Shown one piece after another: positions 1 to 11,990 of a stretch of DNA of 49,495 nt. This stretch comes from Reticulitermes lucifugus (lineage: Eukaryota > Arthropoda > Insecta > Blattodea > Rhinotermitidae), in the NCBI GenBank assembly GCA_026260175.1, contig JAKCWW010003256.1:1-49495 (forward strand), read 5' to 3'. Position 1 is the first letter of the stretch. Each line of letters opens with the position of its first letter. The notes under the pieces were generated by a model. It saw nothing but the letters and a program-made list of their open reading frames with translations. It was not told the DNA's origin and made no database searches. A program made the position numbers and the translations under genes.

Positions 1-339
1 GGTGTAATTAAATTTTGGATGTAGATGATAGATATGTAGCTGAAATGCCAAACTGTATCCCCCGATTTTGTTATCATCAGTTTTCTGGATTGCCTCCCAC
101 TACGGAAGCAAATTTAAAGGCGTATTCACGTCAAAAAATGCGTATAAAGTTCATTTAAGTAGGCCTACTTAAGAATTGTGTCCCTTTGTTAATAATTTGA
201 ATAAAAGTACCTGGTGCATAAACATTTACTAGTAACACACGCACGGCGTAAGTTTCATAAAACAATGTTCAATATTCAAAACATAAACGCCTTACATTAG
301 GTCCACAAGTCAGGTGGCCATTAAAATAAAACAATGTGA

Positions 340-650
340 TGGAAACCTAGGAATGGGAGTAAAAGGTACAGTCATTCATGTGCTTAATGAAGCACTGCGC
401 CATGAAGGCATATGTAAAGGGGCGATGCGGTATAGCTCCCCGCAATCTTAACCTTGGCATTTGATGGAAGGTGAGTGATCAGATGCAGGTCCTGACCACT
501 TTACCTTGGGGAAATAGCTCCTAGTACCCATTAACTCAGAAGCTGGTGGACCCCACAGTCAATTTGGGCATTTTGGAGAAGATACAAATCTCTTTGCCCT
601 GCTCACAATCGAACGGTTCTTCGGTCGTTAAGCCTGTAGCGTAGTTCCTG
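340..650 (-). mobile_element. tRNA-derived SINE remnant
   Basis: Read on the minus strand, this has a degraded B-box-like GTTCGATTGTGAGCA, then the family body (GGCAAAGAGATTTGTATCTT, TGACTGTGGGGTCCACCAGC, GGGTACTAGGAGCTATTTCC) and a tail ACTGTACCTTTTAC. The same order of blocks recurs at 13262-13560, 18765-19000 and 20880-21135, so it is a dispersed family. Ends are approximate. Confidence 0.6.
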
Positions 651-1716
651 ATCATCTACATTACCAAACTAGGGTACTTTCTATGTTGATCTCTTATATG
701 TGCAAATATGCAGAATACATTTATGGTACTTACATAACATTTCGTATTAAAATTTTAATATAAATAACGTTTTCACAATGGCCACTAAAACCTTCTACGA
801 ATAGCCGGCACGAAAATAGTCCCGTCAAGGTCACTGCCTATGAACGCAGTGTTGCCATGTCTACGGAAATCTTTCGGTCTATAATCCAGTACTCAATCTG
901 AAAGTTGGACCTTCACACAAACTACAACTGCAGTGTTATGTGTTAACTTTTTTGAACGCTGTTTTCTCTGAATTATTGTTGTAACTAAACGGGAAGCTGC
1001 ACCTCGGTGGAAGAACTGGCAACAACGCAGGGCGGCGGGTGTGAGTCAGCCCCCTGACTTTGACTGGACTATTTTCGTGCCGGCAACTCTAGTTATCTTA
1101 GATTCCAATAGATGTCATCATTCACGGAAGGTGCACACAAAGATGCATAAACGGCATTCATTGCGACTGGCCTATGGCAGGCATCCTGAGTACAAGTCCA
1201 ACGTGCCCTTAGTTACCATCCCATTCCACACGTGGAATAAAACACTGAATTTCCTACACTTCAAACAAGGATTAAACATCAATATATGGATTCCAGTATT
1301 CTGTGATAAGTTATCAAAAATTTATTCGATGATGTATATTATGTACAGACTTTTATAGTACAAACGGTGAAATCGAAAACATTGTACAAAGGAAGTAAAG
1401 TGCAAGCATGAAGGCAAAACTGCAGAATTAAAAATTGAAAATGGTAATATGACATTTTTACCTAAAAGGAGTTTCACCTTTTTTTTAAACCGACCTATTT
1501 TTTTAATGTTACATAAGATTGGACACATAGGCTAGTATTTGTTGGTTGTACTAATGACGACGTAAATTTAGAGCTGATAAAATTCTCCCCCTGTAATGGC
1601 ATTTTGTATGCAAATGTATTCTTTGTGAGATGCTGTCATTAAACAAAAGTACATGGCAGCAACATGTACTCTCTACAAACCTACAAGATGCTGGACGAAG
1701 CTACAAAATGCGTGGC

Positions 1717-1930
1717 TTGGTACTCCAAGGTACCACTCTGGGAATCAACCCTTGGTACACCAAAGTACCACTATGGGAATCAACCGTTGGTACTCCAAGG
1801 TACTACTCTGGGAGTCAGCCCTTGATACTCCAAGGTACTACTCTGGGAGTCAGCCCTTGGTTCTCCAAGGTACCACGCTGCAAATCAACCTTTGGTACTC
1901 CAAGGTACCACCCTGGAATCAACCATTGTA
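1717..1930. repeat. 35-bp minisatellite, about six units
   Basis: Units start TTGGTACTCCAAGGTACCAC or close to it at 1717, 1752, 1787, 1822, 1857 and 1892, giving an exact 35-bp period. The last unit ends near 1930 and is one base short. Each unit holds the near-palindrome GGTACTCCAAGGTACC. Two plus-strand frames run open through the array; I take this as a by-product of the repeat rather than coding. Confidence 0.9.
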
Positions 1931-2966
1931 GAAAGCTTCTTCTTAATGGCACATCCACAGCAAGAATATTCATTAACATTGTTAGTGAACACTGTTAAAA
2001 AATTCTGTTGATTAACACATTTCATGGTTCCTATCTTGCTGATCAACTTCCCTAGTACCGAATCATATAGTCCCTTAATTTATGTTAATTAAACTGTTCA
2101 TTCATTTTGGAACCTTCCTGGTTATAAATATGCAAGCTAATAAAAATTGGCAACTGTCTGTGTGGTTTATGTTTCCTACATGATATGTATTCCTTCAAAG
2201 CAAGAACATCTTGGTGAAAGATCTAACGTTCAGGATTACGGTCTTGTGGAATGTGACACTATGCAGTATGGAAGACAGGTAATAGCGTTTCAGGGGAACA
2301 TGCCGCCTCCATCTTCAGGTTCTGAAACGTTGGTACCTACCTACCTACCACAGTACGTCGCATCACGTCCTAGAAGACCCACACTGTGAGAACCTCAAAT
2401 CTCGTTTATTAGATAATAATCCAAATTATCCAATGCTAAAGGCCTGTTTAAACATAAGCTACAATGGCAGATAAGATCATACAATGACAGTACAATGCTT
2501 CCTTACAACACTGTGCTTACAGACACAAAGACTGCATTTTGTCGTTCTTCCTCCTGCCCACCTTTGGGGGGAGAAAAACCATTAAAGTAGATTCAAGACC
2601 GAGTTGATCAACACTATTAATATATCCTAGCATTAACACTGTTAATGAATAGTGTTTAATAGCAATGTTAATTCATTTCAGTGTGGACTTACCTTAAACT
2701 GACAAAAACTTCTGTGTATTTTTAGTCGATGTTGTGGCAAAAAATACTTGCATAGTAATGATTCTGTGCAAGTGGATAACTAGCAGAAATAGGGGGAAAA
2801 GTGTTACAGCAAATGAAATTTAAATTTCTTTTCTTTGACATTCTGAACCAAATACTCTGACCTTCCTTGTTGCAATGAGTTACAGCTCACAGATGAGCGC
2901 CTTCTCATTGAATCGTTGTCTATTAGTATATACATCATTATATCCACATTTTATTAGACATCCTAT

Positions 2967-2995
2967 GAACATACAATATCTGAAGTATTGTATGT
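2967..2995. repeat. Short perfect hairpin
   Basis: AACATACAATA and its exact reverse complement TATTGTATGTT are separated by seven bases (TCTGAAG). It lies in AT-rich flank with no gene nearby, so no function is assigned. Confidence 0.7.
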
Positions 2996-5216
2996 TTATA
3001 TTATGTGCACTTTATTTATAATTATTGTATAATATAATCTCTCTTATTCAAATATAACTTAATATACAAACAGGATGTAGAGTTTGCACTTATCAGTTCC
3101 TTACTGGTGTGGTACATTATAAAAAGCAGCCAAATCCTAGGATTTGCTTAAAAATGACTTATCATTAAACATATTGAAATTATTGTTTCCTTTTAAAAAA
3201 AAAAAAACTCCTGTCATGGAGAAGATACTGACAGGAATTTTCCCTGCAAACATTCTTAGAAAATGTGCCTAATAATGCTACACACTGAACATGCTTCATA
3301 TGTGTGAGTGGTTTATTTTATGTACTACAGGCTATAGTATGCAGATTTTTGTGTTCCAAACTCTTTTGTTTTGCCATATGAAATATTTTAACGAGATTGC
3401 ACGAAATTCTATTAAGACATATTTTCAATAAAACAATAAACTTACAGTTTTACTTTCTTCGGTATCTAGACCAGCTTTGCACCGAATTTTCTTAGATCAC
3501 TATGGAACCTACAGCAGCCAGATTGTTGCTGAACCCTGCATAAGGATCAACCAATGGGCTTGGCTTGCAATAAGCTTCATGCGACACGACAGCACTCATG
3601 CCAAGAAGCATCGACAGCAGGAGTACTTAATATTATTAGTCAATTACGATTACCTTAACACACCTCTCTCCCACATAACAATGTGCTATGGAAAGTATAC
3701 TCCAACAAGTAGAACAGCGCCCTGTTGGAGTTAAACTCAATAAATTAATTGCATCACAGATTTCAGTAGCAATCTAACATCAGGTCATGCATTTTACATA
3801 TTTATTTATTTGCTTATTTATATTATTTTATATTTTGGTTGCAACACTGCATATCTAGATATCATGTGTAGAAAAAGCAACACAAAAAGTAACAAGATAG
3901 TTGGTTTTCAAACTTTGAGCAATAACTGCTTTTTTAAAGCTCACTGTTATAATAATTTTTTTAAAAAGTTATTTAATATGTTAACATAATGGCATGGTTT
4001 GTGATTTTCTTTTTTTTTTTGCCACATACAATAACTAATTTGTGCATAGCCAACGAGTAATAAAGAGTTCTGTTGCAAGGGTGGTATGTTATGGCATGTC
4101 ACACAATTTGTAACACAATGAATTCATGTATGAATATACTAGTCTGATGTCATGAGTTCAATGTTTAAAAACAAAATGATGAACATGACTGAACTACTTG
4201 GCCTATCGAACAAATCACGCACTTGGCATCACTTTGCAAGAATTTACAAAGCTCAAGAGCAGATCAAAGCCTTCCACAGTTAAAAAGTTCAACTTTAGTT
4301 GTTATTGTTTCTGTTGATTCATGATATAAGAATGATAAAAGTAATGATTATGATGATGCTGGTGATCTAAATATAGTATTTGATATTGAAAGTTTCCACA
4401 TGACTAAGAGCTGCAACAAACTTCCATTTCTCACATACCATTCTCTCTTTTTTATTTTCAACTCGTACACCAAACGTTTCTGAAATTGTGACAGTAGAAT
4501 GATTGATCTGATTGTGAAATGCCATGAAGGCCTACACTACAAAAATAAAACACTTTCTTTCCACCTGATCTTTTCAAAACAACTTTTGCAGTGCTCACAA
4601 GAATTATACCAAAATGTGTGCACAGTGCAAAGCAAGTTCTGTGTAACTGGTTTGTCTCATTACATTCTGAATAATGGGGAAAAAAGAGATATGTTGATAG
4701 TACATAATAAATAACACTCAGTGATAATGTATTACCATTTATGTGAGAAGCATATAGCCTCACAGTTGAGCTTGTACAAGAAACAAACCCCCCCCCTCCC
4801 ACCTCCCAGAGGAGTATATTTTTAAAACCATACTTTTAATGGGAGGGATTAAATGTTGAACTTAAAAAAAGAACCACTTAACATCCACATCACTTCAGCA
4901 CACCATGTGAGTCCCTGACCATTCTATTCACCATCCCATGCAAACACCCACAAAAGGGGAAGGAACGGGGTGTATGATGGGCTGCAGTAAACGAACACAA
5001 GTCAGGGACACAGAACAACATACAAACAACGTATCACCAACCAGCCTGCAGAGGTTACATTACTGTATATAAGAAACTGACATTCTGAGCAAAAAGGAGA
5101 TTAACATTCTTTGATTTAAAACACAAAATAAGCAAACAAAATGGTCCTCTATTACTCAACAAATGAAGGCCTATTTGATTTCCTTTTCAATTTAAAATAA
5201 TTAGAGGCTTCAAGTA

Positions 5217-5372
5217 TTCTGGGATATGTTGGTGTGTTGTTGGGTGAATGGTTCCTGATGTTTCATAGGCTGTATGTTCCTTCAAACCACCAGCAACCAT
5301 TCATCCACTGACAGTGTCACAGTCCAACAGACCTGAAGCTTCAGAAACACTGCTGTGAGAACTACAAATCGC
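5217..5372. mobile_element. MITE-like repeat (TTCTGGGAT family)
   Basis: It begins ATTCTGGGATATGTTGGTGT and carries inverted sub-repeats (GGGTGAATGGTTCCTGATG against the reverse complement of CAGCAACCATTCATCCAC). It ends CACTGCTGTGAGAACTACAA. Related copies occur at 24071-24358, 24588-24785, 40498-40652 and 46027-46170. No coding capacity is seen and the class is unknown. Confidence 0.55.
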
Positions 5373-6629
5373 ACTTTAAATAATTAATTCCTAATAGCTT
5401 TATTGTTTTAGAACTTTTATGCAAAATAAAATTTCTTATAGAGGAACAAGTAATTTTAACTGAAATTATCTTACCCATCCATTTTAGCATATTACAAATA
5501 AAGAATTTTTTCTGAACCATTTAGGCATCCAATTCAACATGGAGAACCATAATTACATTACAGTTAATAGACAAGCAGCATGAAGGTTATAGCTATCTGT
5601 ATAGTTGATAGAAGATGCGTTAAAAAACAAACAGGTCTACTTAGTGTATGAAATAAAACCTTACTTCCTCAAGGCAAAGCACTTAAGAGTTCTAAATATT
5701 ACAAAAATAATTAAATTACAAGGTCCATAGCTTTAACATAATATGTCATGTACATAGCATCTGGTGCGAAAAGTTACGTCATGTGATCTACAGACAAAGA
5801 CGATGTTGCCATGTGTTAATACAAAGCTCTAAATTCTCATTCAGCTACCTTGTGCTGAATGACAACTGCACTGCACGGAACACATAAACAACACATTTGT
5901 ACATGTGATCACGCACCTTGCAGGCTGTAAATTGGGAAGCAACCAAAATATACAAAAATCTCTGTTGGTTTCTCTCACAAGAAAAATTGCCACAGTTCAC
6001 CAGAAATTGTGCACAGCTGTCACTCTTATGTGTAATTGCACTGAAGACAATATAAACAAATGCTGGAGCATCTGTATTATTTCTATAACTCTCATCCCTG
6101 AAGACAGCACAGAAAAGAATTAGCCCAACAATAAACCACTGTGCTTAACCTCAGAATAGGATGGAAATCTATGTACAAGTTACACCAAGAACATTTTATG
6201 TTCATAAAGAAAAGTAGTGTAGAAAAATAACAAGTGAAAAACATGGCAAGAGCTTGCGTAAGAAGAAAAAATAACAGATGCTTGTTTACGTTATTCTGAA
6301 CACCACCCCTCTCTGAAAACATGACATAACATGCAGGCAGCAACTCTCTCCAACCTTTACCAACAAGTAACCACTTCTAGTTGCATTTATCATCTAAGCA
6401 ATGTGTTCCAATTATTACATTAGCAGAAAAAAATGATGAATACAAAAATAATTAATGTGATGGTGGTGAAGTTCATTTAACCAGTACCAAGCACGAATCT
6501 TCTTAACAGAGAAATAATTTAGCACTGGCAAATTGGAGAATGAATTGAATCAATTTAAAAATTGTCTTGCAAATGAAGCACATTTCATAACTGTGTTCCT
6601 TTTAAGAACAAGCTTATGCAGACAGAGAG

Positions 6630-6730
6630 CACAGCTCACTGGTTAAGAGTGCTCGCCCCTCCCCTCCAATGTTCAAACCCAAACATCCCCCTCATCTCCT
6701 GCGATGAAGGACTGGAGGGCTTCGAATGAT
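6630..6730 (+). mobile_element. tRNA-like SINE head, degraded
   Basis: CACTGGTTAAGAGTGCTCGC resembles a tRNA A box region, and TGTTCAAACCCAAA lies where a B box (GGTTCGAATCC) would be. The body beyond it is not recognisable as the main SINE family here. A decayed tRNA-derived SINE is the best reading; a functional tRNA is excluded by lack of a cloverleaf. Confidence 0.4.
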
Positions 6731-7485
6731 TACACACGCAAAGAACACAATGAATGGAGAACGTAAATTAAGCAAAGATGTGAGATCACTTGCCATACCT
6801 TTTGACTTCACTCTCAACAGCACCAAGTATAAACTGCATTGTTGTAACTGTCAACACCACCGGACATCTGCCCACAAGAACAGATGGAATGTCCCGGTCA
6901 ATGTGCATGCACCTTGCCCATTTGGGTCCCACTGTTCCCTACTTATGCCTACTTATGTTATATTTTCACAGGAAAGTTCCATCCTGCCCCAGGCAAGGCA
7001 GCAAGAGCAGAGCAACTGTTCATCATGGGGAAGGAACTGCAAAGCCTGGGACAGAGACATTAACTTCACGATCTTCCTCTCTGCTACTCCTTTCTATTGC
7101 TTGCAGCTAAGAGTTCCTGGACAATTCCCCCTCTGTCCCTCACCTGCGGTCACACTTACTTGACCACTCGTGTTCATGTGGGTGGACAAAGAGATGGCAC
7201 TAAAATATGCAACTCAAACTTATTACTTCATCCTGATTGCATGCAGCAGGAACAGAGGCACTCCCTCACCTTTACTTGGGCTAGATTTGCATTTCCTTGA
7301 GCTACTTGACAACCTGAGAGCAGACACAATGCTTGTGCCACAAGAAATCAAGTGCAAGTTCGTAGTTTACGCTAAGATTTTGTTTTCACCTATTGACCAG
7401 CCCACAGTCAGGAAAGGAAGTAGGCAGGCAGCAGAGCCTAATTTTATTCATTGCGTGCATATGGGAGGGGGGGACGCTGCCTGGC

Positions 7486-8076
7486 TCAGACATCAGTTGA
7501 CCGTGACGTCACACTGGGTGATCTCGAATGAATTACCACACGATGCCCATTCTTGGTAACAAACCCATCACTCTCAACAAGAACGGCTGTCTGATGACGA
7601 TCATGGAGATCTGCATCATCACCCACATCATCCGAATCCTCACCCGGTCCACCCTGACGCTGTTGCTTGTGCTTGCGCCAGGCATTTTGTATAAGTCGCG
7701 CACAGTACTCTTCACGCTGTCTCCAAAGTGTCGATGACACAGGTTCATAACCGACCTCATCTGGCCGGGCTTGCACCTCACCCAGCTCAGCGGTTTCCTC
7801 AATAGCATTCCCTTTCCTTGCAAAGAAGTCCTTTGTAAGAGCATCCAGAATGTCCACACAGAACATGAGGTCACCTTTGCAAATTGGTATGTCCATTGAC
7901 ACTATCTTGTATTTGTTTGGCTTGTGTATCTGCAGTGGAGGTTCCAGCACATCAAGGAAATCTGACAGCTGGTCATAGCGAATATACTGTGTGCCATCTG
8001 GGTCAAACTGCTGCCAGATTTCATAATACATGTCATAGTCATCATCTGTCAAACCTTCCTGCACATCTTCTGTCGC
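7486..8076 (-). CDS. para: para last coding exon (cytoplasmic C-terminal tail)
   Basis: This 591-bp exon codes the last 196 residues and the TGA stop. It begins [20 protein letters not shown]. An EF-hand-like fold follows (about residues 9-43, [20 protein letters not shown]). Then come the conserved [20 protein letters not shown] block and an IQ motif that should bind calmodulin ([15 protein letters not shown], about residues 126-140). A low-complexity acidic stretch follows ([15 protein letters not shown]), much shorter than the Ala/Gly-rich insert in Drosophila. The end is the conserved [20 protein letters not shown] block, finishing SRSTDV. The acceptor is CTCCCATGTTCAG. Confidence 0.97.
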   Translation of the reverse strand, partial: ATEDVQEGLTDDDYDMYYEIWQQFDPDGTQYIRYDQLSDFLDVLEPPLQIHKPNKYKIVSMDIPICKGDLMFCVDILDALTKDFFARKGNAIEETAELGEVQARPDEVGYEPVSSTLWRQREEYCARLIQNAWRKHKQQRQGGPGEDSDDVGDDADLHDRHQTAVLVESDGFVTKNGHRVVIHSRSPSVTSRSTDV

Positions 8077-8289
8077 CTGAACATGGGAGACAAAACAAAA
8101 TACACATCAATTACCACATTAAACACAAATGAAAATCACAGTGTTATGTCAAAACATACCACAGCCACTTCAAATGAATGTAAAGCCGATGAAGTGAGAC
8201 ACGAAAGATACAGCTAAATCATAAGTGCAATTTCAAACCATAAACACTGAATTAAAGGCACGGTACTTTAATTCAGTCCTCCCTCAACA

Positions 8290-8822
8290 TGGCTAACTAA
8301 CCAATCAACTCTATGGAGTGGAGTCTCTCATGAAAAGCCCATACTTCCTCATCCAGTCCAGAAATTCCCTACATTTTATACAACCTGAACGTTCAATTAC
8401 CATGTTCACAACCCACCACTTACCCCTATTCTGAGCTGGATTAATCCAGTCCATGTCCTCCCAGCCTATTTCTTTAAGATCCATTATAACATTATCTTCC
8501 CCTCCATGCCTAGATCTTCCAAGTGGTCTGTCTCCTTTAGGTTCACCCACCAAAAATCCTGTATGCACCTTGCCTCTCTGTCATACATGCCCCATGCCTG
8601 CCCATTTCATCCTCCTTGATTTGATCACCCAAATAATATTTGGTGAGGAGTACAGATCATGAAGCTCCTCATTATGCAATTTTCTCCAGTCTCCTGTTAC
8701 TTCTTCCTTCTGAGGCCTTAGTGTCTTCCTCAGCATTCTATTCTCCAACACCCTCTATGTGACAGACCAAGATTCAAATCCAAATCCACATAGAACAGGG
8801 AAATTACAGTTCTGCATATTTT
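8290..8822 (-). mobile_element. Non-LTR retrotransposon fragment (reverse transcriptase C-terminal region)
   Basis: The minus strand codes the end of a retrotransposon ORF found in very many insect genomes: RVLENRMLRKTLRPQKEEVT, GDWRKLHNEELHDLYSSPNI, then IKSRRMKWAGMGHV followed by a stop codon, and LVGEPKGDRPLGR with EIGWEDMDWI. Family members typically read IKSRRMRWAGHVARMG at the stop-containing position, so this copy is dead. I cannot assign the clade firmly. A SINE begins immediately next to it at 8823. Confidence 0.8.
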
Positions 8823-9135
8823 CTTGGTGGGGTATGCAGTTGGTTGAGGCACTGCACTACAAGCCGGAAGGTCGGTTCGATTCCCGATGTGGTCATTGGA
8901 ATTTTTCATTGACTTAATCCTTCCGGACACACTATGGCCCAGGGCTTCACTCAACCTCTTAACAGAAATGAGTACCAGGGTTATCTCCTGGGGGTAAAGG
9001 CTGACATTGTGTAGGGCTGACAACCTTGCTATCTTCATGTGTCAAATGTCTATAAATCCCGTGAGCCTCAACTTCCTCGAGCCTTAAGGGCCTGGCCAGG
9101 CCTGTACAAGGAGTGCTTTACCCTTACCTTTACAC
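8823..9135 (+). mobile_element. tRNA-derived SINE, well preserved
   Basis: The head looks like a tRNA gene: GTTGGTTGAGGCACTGCACT in the A box region and GGTCGGTTCGATTCCC covering the B box. A body follows with GGCTTCACTCAACCTCTTAA and ATGAGTACCAGGGTTATC. The tail ends GTGCTTTACCCTTACCTTTA. The copy at 29820-30130 on the opposite strand matches it block by block. RNA polymerase III promoter boxes are visible, but activity is unknown. Confidence 0.75.
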
Positions 9136-9701
9136 TCCCAAGTAGACTACTGTAAGTTCCACTCATAATGCAGAACATAATATTACAATAAAACTTTTAT
9201 CTACAATATTTCTTTTAACAAGTAACTCTTTCAAGAAAGAAATATTTCTAAATTCATTTCAAGATCACCAATTTTTGCCCTCATACCACCAAACCAACAT
9301 AAGACAAGTACTTTTGGGACAGCTGCCATAAATTTACATTTCACTGCAGGTGCTGTTCATGACCTAGTGTTCTACTAGTATGACTGCTGTTGCAAACGGT
9401 CTGCCTGTCTGGAGCTCTTGGTAACATTTCGTTACATATTTTCTGTGTTGACCGACACGTATGTACTTTACTGTTAGCACATAACTGCTGAATGCTGCAC
9501 CAGTATGCTGTAATACTACAACCTGCAGACCAGACACTGTACTGGTATGCTACTGATGTTGTATGCTTTCATTAAAAATGCATAATGTCACACTGTCACA
9601 TTTTACATTTCACATTTTGCATTTATATTATTTTCTAATTCTTTAATAATTTGAAAAATAATAAACATCTGAAATATGAAGTGCTGATTATTTTTAATAT
9701 A

Positions 9702-10165
9702 GAGCAAAATTCCATTACTCTTACTCACATGGGACCAGACAGGTGCCAAATAATCCAATATTCCGGATTATCAGATGGTACCTATAGTGTCTTAAGTTCA
9801 TACAGGTAATTTTTTGTTACTGCTCCTATACTTGGGCTGTACAACAAATGAGAGAAGTATTCCATTTGGATATCACCTTCATCTGGTGGTTCAGGGTCAT
9901 CAGGGTCTTTTCTGTGTTTTATGAAGTCTTCATATATGAAGAAGTGGATGGAGTACACAACAAGGGGTCAGGAGATACAACAACGGTTGATGTACAGACA
10001 CTCTTGAAGGCCTTTTTGAACATGTTCCCAAGATCTGCAACTTTCACTGATAAAGCCTTCTTCTGGTAAAAAAGCAAAAACTTCCACTCTTGGGCCTACT
10101 CACCTCGAGGGGTGCATTATTAGAATTTCAGAATTATCGGACATAACATTAAAGGAATTTTGTTG
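9702..10165. mobile_element. pogo-like MITE (464 bp), TA target site
   Basis: The ends are imperfect inverted repeats (GAGCAAAATTCCATTACTCT at the left; CAACAAAATTCCTTTAATGT as the reverse complement of the right end), each flanked by TA. AATATTCCGGATTATC on the left and the minus-strand CCGATAATTCTG on the right extend the symmetry. One plus-strand frame at 9848-10069 is open for 73 residues but matches nothing I know. On the minus strand a short run reads HRKDPDDPEPPDEGD, which may be remnant transposase. Confidence 0.6.
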
Positions 10166-10349
10166 TATGTCACTATGTAAAAAACTGAAATTTCTTAAAC
10201 CTGGCTGGCAATGTCTGAGTGCATACCTACACCCAACCTAAATGCATCAAATCAATGCACTACACAATAATTTAATTCTACTCATGGTCATTTATTACCC
10301 CCCCCCCTCTCCAAATAAAAGACCCAGAATAGCAAAGGTGTAAATTAAA

Positions 10350-10560
10350 GTTATCCCTGTTCATGCCATTAAGGTACATGGGGGGAAGGAGGTATATCTC
10401 CACTTATTCTTAACCTTGGTACTGGATGAAGATGGCGGGGGGTCAGCTTTGCAACTGAGCCGCTTTATTCCCTGGGAAAATGCACCCTGGCTGGGTGCAC
10501 CCGACATGCAGTCTTCATGCTTGGGTTTAGAGACAAATCTGTTATCTTTACCAGAAATCA
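10350..10560 (-). mobile_element. SINE remnant, 3' half
   Basis: The plus strand reads TTATCCCTGTTCATGCCATT, then a GGAGGTATATCTCCAC segment and TCTTAACCTTGGTACTGGAT. This parallels the SINE copy at 20880-21135 (TTATCCCTGTCCATGCCATG and so on). The tRNA head is not recognisable, so this is a truncated or decayed copy. Confidence 0.5.
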
Positions 10561-10584
10561 AATTGCAGCTACTCAGATATCCAG

Positions 10585-10665
10585 CCTGTAGACTAGTCAC
10601 TACAGGCTGTAGACTAGTCACTACAGGCTGCAGACTAGTCACTACAGCCTGTAGACTAGTCACTA
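10585..10665. repeat. 21-bp palindromic minisatellite, four units
   Basis: The unit GTAGACTAGTCACTACAGGC(T) repeats four times with few changes. Each unit contains the interrupted palindrome CCTGTAG-ACTAGTCA-CTACAGG. The array stops exactly where the Tigger terminal repeat starts. Confidence 0.85.
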
Positions 10666-11494
10666 CAGGCAGTTCTTGTTTTATGAGATTTCGCTTTAAT
10701 GCAACTTGAAAATTTACACCACTTTTCGAATTTCCGCGATAATTTTCGGTTTAACGGGATGTGGCATAGACGATCAGTTGTCGCACTTATCTTCTGTACC
10801 ATGCTAGCAAGAAGTGGTGTCACTGTCACGCCATCAGTCACGTGTATGGATTGATTACGTTGGTGATATAACCACGCGGCTCATTTAGTTTCCTATTCAA
10901 CAGCATTTGCTTTTACCGATATGAGTGAGAAACGTAAATTTGCATCACCTAGTGCAATCCAAGTGAAAAACTGGTGAAAGACAATCGGTATTGAAGAGAA
11001 ACTAAACGTAATAAGATGACTTGAAAAAGGTGAACGAATTATGGATATATGGCCTTATGTTAGACTCGCTCATAGTAACATATATACAACTCGTGATAAT
11101 GCTGATAGAATTAAAGAAAGTGCTAAGTCAGGAACTAAAGTGTTTGTTTGTGTAGCAAGACTACCACAGTCCTATCCAAATGAACTGTATCAAAAAACTA
11201 TGGATGTGAGTATCTTACATTTTTATTGCATCAGAAATAAATAAATATATTGTATGGAAATGTATGTATACTGTATAGAAATGTATATATATTGTACATA
11301 CAGTACATATAGACTCTACAGGTCCGTATGTCCACTAGTGGTATGGTCATACACTATATAGGATGAGGCTGTCAGTCCCCTAACCCCCAGGAAATACACG
11401 GTTTTAAATGGGAATTCTGTTTTCGATTTGCACGATTTAAATTTGCGCAATGTTTTTCAGGAACATAACCCTGGTGAAAAACGAGAACTACATG
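10666..11494 (+). mobile_element. Tigger/pogo transposon remnant (829 bp)
   Basis: The left end CAGGCAGTTCTTGTTTTATG and the reverse complement of the right end (CATGTAGTTCTCGTTTTTCA) form imperfect inverted repeats, each bordered by TA. Inside, from ATG at 10921, lies the N-terminal helix-turn-helix of a Tigger transposase: KRKFASPSA, then GIEEKLNVIR, LEKGERIMDIWPYVRLAHSN and IRDNADRIKESAKS-like sequence. Two in-frame TGA codons break it, as expected for CpG decay of Arg codons. The catalytic DDE part is missing, so this is a dead deletion derivative. Confidence 0.8.
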
Positions 11495-11679
11495 TATACC
11501 GAATGAGCTATCCCAGTTTCAGAATAAAGTATCATAATACTGTGCCCCATAAAAGTGCCATGTTTTATCTTCTGTAGATCAGTACGTAGATATGTACAGG
11601 ATTCTTACTTTATCTGACAACAAGCATTTGTCACTTCATTCCACTACTCTGCCATACGTGTGGGCAGTCAACTGAGAGG

Positions 11680-11990
11680 AGCAGATTAATATGATGAACC
11701 AGCTGACAGGATATGGTAACTGACAGTTGTCAGATAAAATAATGACTATAGATACAAGGACCTTGAGAAGATTATCATGGAGGGGAAGATTGAAGGCAGA
11801 CCACGAGGAAGGACTGCTAATAGATGGGTAGATCGGGTGAAGAGGATCACTGATCTGCCTCTCCAATGATCCTTGAGGAAAGCCGAGGACCGTCCAGGAT
11901 GGCGACACTACATATAGGATGTGCTAATATAGACGTTACCAGTGGGGTCACGACACTCAGCAATGAGTAAAACGACTAGAGAAGAGATAC
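11680..11990 (+). mobile_element. Non-LTR retrotransposon fragment (ORF2 C-terminus)
   Basis: The plus strand reads LEKIIMEGKIEGRPRGRTAN, then RWVDRVKRITDLPLQ, a stop, and LRKAEDRPGWRHYI. This is the pattern of the C-terminal tail of insect non-LTR reverse transcriptases (GKIEG-RGRPRTRW-D-IK, AxDRxxWR). It is a different subfamily from the fragments at 8290 and 45060. Internal stops show it is inactive. Confidence 0.7.

Larger units (their letters stand above)
1..7485. other. 3' UTR and/or downstream flank of para, no recognised gene
   Basis: No convincing coding exon of a second gene was found on either strand; the open frames here are short, repetitive or compositionally random. A minus-strand AATAAA (7443-7448) lies about 40 bases after the stop codon, but I cannot tell whether it is used, so no transcript end is called. 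The stretch holds a SINE remnant (about 340-650), a 35-bp minisatellite, a short hairpin near 2967-2995, a MITE-like repeat (5217-5372) and a tRNA-like SINE head (about 6630-6730). The rest appears to be unique AT-rich DNA. Confidence 0.6.

Noticed and set aside
1630..1998. Open frame of 122 residues with repeated GTPRY/VPLW peptides
   Set aside because: It is a translation of the 35-bp minisatellite; the peptide rotates through frames and no homology is known.
6630..6730. Functional tRNA gene
   Set aside because: A and B box-like pieces are present but no cloverleaf can be drawn, and the B box is degraded.
6726..7559. Several overlapping plus-strand open frames downstream of and within the last para exon
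   Set aside because: No recognised domains, no consistent start context; part is antisense to the conserved para C-terminus.
7533..7874. 113-residue minus-strand frame inside the last exon
   Set aside because: It is a shifted-frame shadow of the para C-terminal exon.
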